Shown here piece by piece: positions 54,233-64,000 of a DNA stretch of 64,000 bases (the stretch's first letter is position 1; each line of letters opens with the position of its first letter). Below the pieces are notes generated by a model. The model ran no database searches. It had not been told where the DNA came from and was given only the letters and a program-made list of their open reading frames with translations. A program made the translations under genes and the position numbers. Location: contig JAAOOA010000147.1 of NCBI GenBank assembly GCA_012861695.1, positions 872,010-936,009 of the forward strand, read 5' to 3'. The stretch is from Trematomus loennbergii (lineage: Eukaryota; Chordata; Actinopteri; Perciformes; Nototheniidae).

Positions 54233-54653
54233 CAAGCCAGTCTCACGGCATTTCGTGTTATAGTCACGAAATTAATCTATTGATTTGTGTTCACCAACAC
54301 GATTTCCCCGATTTTAAAAATACAGATTTCAGTATTCTGAGGCTCTGAGCCCCATTTCTTTTCCTCGCGGACGGCAAAAAAAGTCAGACATTATACAATT
54401 TAAAATAAAAACAATAATCGTGGCTTGATATTGAGTAAGAAAATGTTTTTATGAACCACACAGCTTCTGGTCTTCCAAGACCCGACCGGACAAAAAGACG
54501 TGGTGCAGGCACGAAACAACTACCAATAGAATACATTGCTTTTAAAATCGTTCTGTGTGACACGAAAAAAATGGGAAAATCATGTTGGTGAACACGAATC
54601 AATAGATTAAATTTATTTCATGACTATTACACGAAATGCCGTGAGACTGGGTT
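54233..54653. mobile_element. hAT-type element with long TIRs (421 bp)
   Basis: An 8-bp TSD gcatgttt lies at 54225-54232 and 54654-54661. The TIRs extend imperfectly for about 75 bp: ccagtctcacggcatttcgt, ttaatctattgattcgtgtt-type and caccaacacgatttccc blocks are mirrored at the right end. Most of the element is therefore inverted repeat. No open frame with a domain. Confidence 0.88.
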
Positions 54654-54661
54654 GCATGTTT

Positions 54662-56323
<1,662 letters not shown>

Positions 56324-56414
56324 TGCAGTCCCAGACGGAAGCCCAGAGGACAGATGGTGGGTTCAGACGCAGACTGACACACCGTAACCAAGCGATTACA
56401 CACTCAATGACTCC

Positions 56415-56730
56415 CCCTGAAGAGAGAGAGAGGGACAGGGGGGAGAAAATGGAGAGAAAAATAAGTGAGGAAGGGGGATAGAGAGGGAAAATGGGGGAGA
56501 AAGAAAGGTAAAGAGGGTGGGAACAGATCAATGCATGAGAAGTGTGGGAGAGAAAAGTGGAAAAGGTGCAGGGTGTCAAGTTTTTCATTTGCAAAGGAAA
56601 ATGTGTAGATTTAAAAAAAGGAAAGGGAAGTCAGATAAATGAATAAAACAAGGTGAAATGAAAGAGGAGGAGAGGGAGGGGTGTGAGTGAGAAAGAGGGG
56701 AGTAGTGGATGGATAAAAAGACAGAAGTCT
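56415..56730. repeat. Purine-rich tract
   Basis: About 300 bp strongly enriched in G and A on the plus strand (gagagag, gggggagaaa words), broken by short mixed segments. Confidence 0.8.
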
Positions 56731-57555
<825 letters not shown>

Positions 57556-57559
57556 TTAA

Positions 57560-58223
57560 CCCTCCTGTTATCCTTGGGGTCAATTTGACCCCATTCAATG
57601 TTTAACGTATCTAAAAAAATGGTTCACATTATTTGTTTTGCTTAGTATTTCATGACTTTTCCTAATTTAGTGAGGACTAATGGGTAAACATAAAATGAAC
57701 ATGAAGATCTTTTTGAAATGTCCTGTAAGCACTTTGTACGTATCGGTGTTCCTTGGGGTCAATTTGACCCCAGGCTGTTTCAGTAGTATAACACATATAA
57801 AAATGTCAATATTTTACACATATTTGTGTTGATTGTGTAGGATGATATTGAGGTGACTATTACATGCAAATGTATCATTGTTAAAAAAAACTACCCTCTG
57901 CTTTAGTTATTGGTCCTTTAACAACATCAAAAAGATCTTACTTTAACATTTTATTTCAGTCAGTGAGATTTTATGGTGATTTATATATTTTTCGATAGTC
58001 ACATAATAGGAATTCTGGATGTATAAAGGGGTCTGTGGGGGGGAAGGTTGGGGTAATGTTTTATTGAAATGGTTATTTAGGTAGTCAACTAAGATACCTA
58101 AAGCACCAGAGACATGTTGGTTAACATTTGGAATATGATCATTGTCTTGAGTTTTAAACTACTAGGGTCAAATTGACCCCAGAGGATAAAGCGTGTAAAG
58201 TAAATCTGAGGATAACAGGAGGG
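57560..58223. mobile_element. TTAA-type element, family I (664 bp)
   Basis: TTAA at 57556-57559 and 58224-58227; perfect TIRs CCCTCCTGTTATCC at both ends. The CCCT start and TTAA target match piggyBac-type termini well. A 17-bp near-palindrome, ggggtcaatttgacccc, recurs at 57576-57592, 57755-57771 and (variant) 58164-58180. Non-autonomous. Confidence 0.9.
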
Positions 58224-58227
58224 TTAA

Positions 58228-58616
58228 AGTAGTAAAGAAAATGTTCAAAATGGTTGCATTGACTTATGTTGTTCTATTTAAAATGAGTTTTATTTGAAAG
58301 TGTCATTCTGTCCAAGCTGCTACCTCTGGGTCTTATAAGTGATTATTGGCTTATTTTCTATTAACCAGCAAAAAGTCAGATTGCATAGAAGTCTATCAAA
58401 TATAACCCATGCTTCTCTCTTTTAAAAAAACATTTTCCTGATTAGTTAATGTTTTTAATTGCTCGGTTCATGTGTTCTTCAAATATAGAATGATGGTTAT
58501 TTTGTCAATTATGGTCCAATTATTTTTCTTTTTCTTTGTATAGACGATAAAGCAAGTTGTTTTTTCATGCATTGGCTACCTTGTGATTGACAGCTCTCTA
58601 CCCCAGTTTTGTCCAG
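58228..58616. other. Unassigned non-coding sequence
   Basis: AT-rich, nothing recognised. Confidence 0.4.
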
Positions 58617-58619
58617 TTA

Positions 58620-59161
58620 CGGCCCGTCCACACAGCAGCGTTAAAAAAATCTTCCAACGCTTCTGCCCATTCACTTTGAATGGGGTGACGTCACTTTGCC
58701 TCACTTTTCGCCGAACTGCATTGTGGGAAGCAGAGCGGAGATTTCCAGGCATCATGCTTCAAAAGTTGAGCAATGTTCAACTTTTGAAGCTGAGGTGGAA
58801 GCATCAGCCAATCAAACCGCGTGTATGCTGGGAGAGACATACCGCAGGTCATTTCCTCATATTCCAAAAATTGAGGAGAAATTAGCGGTAGGGAATCACC
58901 CGGTGCTTTATGACCAGTCCCTATTTACCTACCGGGATACAAACCGGAGGAGCCAGGCATGGAGGGAGGTGGCAGAGACAGTGGTAGGTTTTCGCCTGTT
59001 TGGGGAGTTTATATCCAGTTTACTTCGGGCTTTGTTGCTTTGTATGTCGGGGGCGGGAGATTCATGTGATTGGTTGTTGGTCGCATTGCTCGCAAAAAAT
59101 CCCCAAGCTTCAGATACGCCCACCTCCAAGATGTTTTTAACGCTGCTGTGTGGACGTACCG
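58620..59161 (+). mobile_element. PIF/Harbinger-type element with MADF-like exon (542 bp)
   Basis: TSD TTA at 58617-58619 and 59162-59164. The ends are CGGCCCGTCCACACAGCAGC and, reverse-complemented, CGGTACGTCCACACAGCAGC, continuing into gttaaaaa on both sides. It carries an open frame resembling the DNA-binding (Myb/SANT-related MADF) accessory protein of Harbinger elements, but no DDE transposase. A perfect 14-bp-arm hairpin is at 58756-58790. Confidence 0.85.
58696..58983 (+). pseudogene. MADF-like (Myb/SANT-type) exon remnant
   Basis: An open frame reads from 58696 to past the element end. Residues 59-96 (58870-58983) read like the front of a MADF domain: an IEEKL-type helix, HPVLYDQS, TYRDTNRR and AWREVAETV, with the conserved LYD, YRD and AWREVA signatures. 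A strong splice donor, gtg|gtaggt, follows at 58984, where related genes usually end their first MADF exon. MADF proteins bind DNA; in Harbinger elements a partner protein of this kind helps the transposase reach DNA. Only this first half of the domain is present. The frame runs through a hairpin (58756-58790) and its true start is uncertain. Most likely a transposon fossil rather than a host gene. Confidence 0.62.
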
Positions 59162-59164
59162 TTA

Positions 59165-59990
<826 letters not shown>

Positions 59991-60556
59991 TACTGGAGTG
60001 CTGTTGGGTGCTGTAGTGAAAAGGGCATGCTACTGCAACCCTAGATTTATGAAATATGCTTTTGTAAATTGAATGTTACACACCATTGAAGATAAGTGTA
60101 CAGCAGTTGTATGTTTTTATGGCAGCATGCTTTGGACAAACTCAAAAAGCATTTATTCATTTGTGTAGATGACCAAATGATATCTAAGACTAACCGGTCT
60201 TCAAATTACAACACAAACGTTTTTCAGTGTCTGTTGTGGCTTTAGGAATCACAATGACTGTAAAACTGAAATATGTGAAATCAAATAGCTCGCTATCTTA
60301 ACAACTGTTGGATGGATTGCCATGGATTTGCTAATTCTAATGCTACAAACATTCATGACCCCTTCAGAATCACATCTATTTACTTTGAGGATACATTTGT
60401 ATTTGTATGTAGAACCGCAATCGGGTAAAAATTCATATTTGCCCCATATTTTTTGTGTTATTTCACAAAACAATCCAACCTGCAATGATATTCTCATTAA
60501 CTTTGTCTTTACTTTGAGTTTACTGCTAATTAGCAAATGTTTGCATGCTGATATAC
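59991..60556. other. Unassigned non-coding sequence
   Basis: AT-rich. Frames on both strands at 60249-60629 overlap and lack domains. Confidence 0.4.
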
Positions 60557-60870
60557 TTAAAGGGGCCCTATTATGCAAATGTTCTGGCTCATATTTGTAG
60601 TTAGTGCCTCTATTTTGACATCTCTCCATGCTTTAATGTTCAAAAAGCTATTTATTGTTCTCATACTGCCTGTGCTGCAGCACCTCTTTTCACCCTCTGT
60701 CTGAAACCAGAGCCCAGTCTGCTCTGATTGGTTAGCTGGCTGGCTCTGTTGTGATTGGCCAACCGCTTAAAATGTCCTACCCCTCAGCCTATCGTACAAT
60801 GTGTTGGAGTGCTAGCCAGTAGAAGAACACTTGTTACATAGTGATGTCACTATGTTGCTGAAGTAGTTTC
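60557..60870 (+). mobile_element. TTAA-type MITE, family D copy 5 (3' truncated)
   Basis: TTAA at 60557-60560, then AGGGGCCCTATTATGC, the best-kept left terminus of family D. Shares catgctttaatgttcaaaaa, gctgcagcacctcttttcac and tctgttgtgattggccaacc with the copy at 34049. The right terminus is missing. Confidence 0.8.
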
Positions 60871-61393
60871 ACTCTTTTAATGAATGAATGCAATAACTTG
60901 AATGTAACTGCATTATTACATGGCAGTCTAAAATAAAAAATAAAGATAAATGCATCTTTCATAATAGAGGCCTCTTGTCGTCCTCTTCTCACTTCACTCA
61001 GCTCTCCGCAAACATTTTTCTTTACTTAAACCTCACCCCCCCTCTTCTCTCCTTACCCGTCGCCTTTCCTTTTCTATCGCAGCCGAAAACAGGTCGTTGG
61101 CGCCTAATAGATTTAGCCACTATAGCGGCAGAGAGACAATGAGAGAACCATCAATTTATCCGCCGTTTAACTGCTCCAATCTAACCTCCGTAAACTCACC
61201 CGGTGAAACTCATTTCTGTGTTTCCGCGCCAATCTGAAAAGCTATCATCTCGCTAATCTTGGGCTTTCAATTCGCCGAGGGGAGAGAGGGGGAGTCGGAC
61301 CAATCCCGGATCTCGGAGATGATCTGTTAGCCCGGCGTAAATGTTTATAACACAGGGCAATCTCCAGGGTTTATACGTTGATGCACACGTCTA
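60871..61393. other. Candidate conserved non-coding island
   Basis: About 61080-61330 is unique, moderate-GC sequence without repeat features (ggcgcctaatagatttagcc, caatttatccgccgtttaac, tcgctaatcttgggctttca). Texture suggests a conserved element; no open frame. Confidence 0.4.
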
Positions 61394-61556
<163 letters not shown>

Positions 61557-62486
61557 ATGTACACGCACACACTTTCTTTCCCTCTCTCTCCAGGGCATTT
61601 ATAGGGATGTGAAAGCTGTTATTGGGCAGGTCAGTGGAGTGGAACTGTCAGATAATAGGCTAGTTACCGTGGCAGCACATGAATGAGGGAGGACGGAGAC
61701 AGAGGGAATATAAACGCTCAACTCACTCCTTAATCAGACGGTAAACTGGAAATCTGGGGAGTTTAGACTCCCTGCTGCAACAGACAGAGAGGAGGGGAGA
61801 AAAAGTAAGTGAGTGAGCGAGATGGAGGATGACAAAGAGAGGAGGACGGAGGAAATGTGAATGGGCATGGAGCAGAGATGAAGATACAGAGAGAGAGGGA
61901 GAGAGAGGGAGAGCTTATTACCATTCCCAGGGTGCCAGGTGTTTATTTCTCTATTTGTAAACGCTGGCTTCATTACCCAGAGTTCAACAGGAGCAGGCTG
62001 AGCGGCGGCTGCATCAAGGTCACACTAATCAGACGGGCGAATAGGAAGAAAGACAGAAGAGGGAACACACATTATGTAATGTATCCTCTCTGCTGCTCTT
62101 GCCCCTCCATCCTTGCCATTACCTATCAGTCTCCGGTCCTCCTCACCCCTCCTCACCCCTCCTCACCCTCCTCTCCCCTCGCTCTGGTCCACAGGGAGCG
62201 ACTCTCTTCAGGCGGTCTCCCACTTCCTTTAATGGAGACTGACAAACTCTGCTTTGTAGAATGACACTGTGTTTGTATGTCTCTGTATCCTCAATTTGTG
62301 CAGCAGCACTCTAAAGCAAAACCTACTTTGCTGCGATACCCTTGTTTTATTTGGTCAGAGAATAAGGGAAACAATGTGTGTTGTTGTTTTTATGTGTAAG
62401 GGTTGATTATGGATTTATATTGTTGACACTGAAAGATAGAAACTCTACCTGAAAGCATGGGACTGGAAAAACTTCATCAAGCTATT
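61557..62486. other. Non-coding; purine-rich tract and small C-rich tandem
   Basis: Purine-rich at about 61775-61915. A short (cctcacccct) tandem lies at about 62139-62175. Frame 61857-62264 has no domain. The rest is unique sequence. Confidence 0.45.
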
Positions 62487-62580
62487 GAATCAGAATCAGA
62501 ATCAGTATCGGAAACAGGTTTGTTACCAGGTAGGTTAACACACACGAGGAATTTGACATGGTGTTGTGGTGCATACATAA
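62487..62580 (-). mobile_element. LINE-like 3' tail (minus strand)
   Basis: (gaatca)n then ggaaacaggtttgttaccag and ggtaggttaacacacacgag is a frequent teleost retroelement end with a TGATTC tail, read on the minus strand. Confidence 0.6.
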
Positions 62581-63544
62581 AATAAAACAAAAATTAAAAA
62601 CACAGATATAAAATTATTTAAAGAAAACTATAATAACATAAAAAATATAGCAATATTTACATTGAATATGGTTGAAATCGTAGAAATAAAATATGTGCGG
62701 TAATGAAAATTGTATGTAATGCATAGAGTCTATGATGAGTGACAATATCTAGATATAGTATAGCAATGGTGGCAGAGTTAACAACATACAAATATTGTTA
62801 CTTTTTAATTGCATTTAATTAAATTGAAATTGCTCATTAAAATAACAAGCGTACTTGAGAAAAGGCAATTTTATAGCAATTTGTGTCATTATGTAGCATC
62901 ATAAAAGGCTCCAATAAGTCCAATTGTCAATTTGTTGATTGTGTGTTTACAGCACACTAAACAAATGGATCCACCTGTCAACAACAACAACCCTTTTTGT
63001 CATCACCTTGTTATATCACCAACATACATACACCGCAGACAAACATATTGGCAAATCATTTTGTGTCACTTTATCTGGCATTCCACATAAACGTATCATC
63101 ACAATTGTCATTTATTTTCCTAAAACATATATTCCTACAACAGCCTCAAGCATGTGGATTTAGAAAAAGCTACATTTATAATTTACAATTAGCACAATTT
63201 CTTAACGAAAATGCCGGCTCGGACGAGACTGAAGTAAAAATTGAGCAGAAACAGGTGCAAAATGTTGAGGTGACATCGGTGCGGTCACTTTTTGACCCTG
63301 GGTTTAAGCAGCATTGTTCTACAACACATAAACACTACTCTAATAAAACACTCCAAACGAGCATGGCGTGTCTGCAGCCTCCAGTATAAATGATGCTTGG
63401 TGTGTGAAGGTATCTGATGCATGGGGTGTATTAAGATAAGATTTCTTTCCTTAGATGCACACATGACTCCACGTGGTATTGTAATAATCACAGATTCTTT
63501 TGATCTTGAAAAAGCCTCTCAACAGGAATGCTCTATCTATCAAA
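62581..63544. other. Unassigned AT-rich sequence
   Basis: No recognised repeat. The frame 62997-63389 (130 codons) lacks domain signatures and a splice context. Confidence 0.4.
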
Positions 63545-64000
63545 GGTAGTGAAGAGGAGGAGAGGCAGGAGGAAGAAGAAATGAGGAAGGAGATGGAAAG
63601 AGGAGGAGGGAGGAGGAGATCAGTGAGAAGGAGGCCAGTCTGGTGGATGGAGGGAGAGGTGGGCGAAATGGGAAAATGAACGAGAGGAAAAGTGATAAGA
63701 ACTCTTGCTTTTGAACTTGAAGAGCTTAATTTGAATGTCAGGGCTGCCCCTCTCCCCCCCCCCCACCCTCCCTCTCCCCCATCTCCTCCCTCTTCCCCAC
63801 CGCTCTCCCTCTCCTCAGAGTCCCTGTTGTGCAGTAGTGTGGATTAAAATAATTAACAGGCTCTGTTTAATTAAGACAATAAAGCCGAGGGTCTCTAGGT
63901 AAGACCGGAGAGAGATTGAGAGGAGAGGGGGGGGGGAGGGGGAGATGATAAAGTGGTCTAACGAGAGAGGCGGGATGATAGGAGCTACAGAGGGAGAAAC
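63545..64000. other. Purine and pyrimidine tracts around a TAATTA island
   Basis: Purine-rich at 63547-63660, C-rich at about 63748-63815 with a nine-to-ten base C run, then a short unique island at about 63830-63900 (aaaataattaacagg, ctgtttaattaagac), then a G-rich run at about 63925-63945. Confidence 0.5.

Overview
This window looks like non-coding nuclear DNA from a ray-finned fish, most likely a percomorph-type teleost. That is an inference from its texture: very dense (CA)n/(TG)n microsatellites, many short hAT-, PIF/Harbinger- and TTAA-type DNA transposons of kinds common in teleosts, short LINE 3' tails, and a tRNA-derived SINE. I found no convincing host protein-coding exon, rRNA or functional tRNA on either strand. 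The long open frames are either translations of microsatellites (Thr-His or Cys-Val runs), translations of a pyrimidine-rich tract, or frames inside transposons. Element limits were judged by eye from terminal inverted repeats (TIRs) and target-site duplications (TSDs). Family names are superfamily-level inferences.

Layout. 0-4.4 kb: sequence with TAATTA-type motifs, and a hAT MITE split by a TTAA element. 4.6-7.9 kb: a 3.3 kb structure with inverted arms of about 650-730 bp; a diverged third copy of the arm lies near 22.4 kb. 8-12.3 kb: a TTAA element, a full-length hAT MITE with a perfect 8-bp TSD, and a Harbinger MITE with a TTA TSD. 12.7-14.4 kb: a roughly 0.9 kb polypyrimidine tract and a compound CA array. 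15-20 kb: the longest copy (967 bp) of one TTAA family, a compound tetranucleotide repeat, a local duplication in which only one copy took a LINE insertion, and a TIR element with internal 180-188 bp tandem units. 20-29.7 kb: microsatellites, a telomere-like hexamer array, and a Harbinger copy with a 42-bp perfect palindrome and a 13-bp GC-rich minisatellite. 30.1-32.5 kb: a hAT MITE holding a SINE, a TA-flanked element and a 1.2 kb TTAA element with a short basic open frame. 34-46.6 kb: further TIR elements, including two hAT elements each holding a TTAA element. 50-60.9 kb: nested TTAA elements, a hAT element with long TIRs, a TTAA element carrying three copies of a near-palindrome, and a Harbinger element that keeps a MADF-like exon ending at a good splice donor. 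61-64 kb: CA array, purine-rich tracts and candidate conserved non-coding sequence.

No genes work together here. The main content is a layered record of transposition in which TTAA-targeting elements repeatedly landed inside older hAT elements. Between the repeats lie islands of non-repetitive, homeodomain-motif-rich DNA (roughly 3.8, 9.6, 12.6, 14.2, 16.5, 61.2 and 63.8 kb). These could be cis-regulatory sequence of a gene desert near a developmental regulator, but only cross-species alignment could show it.
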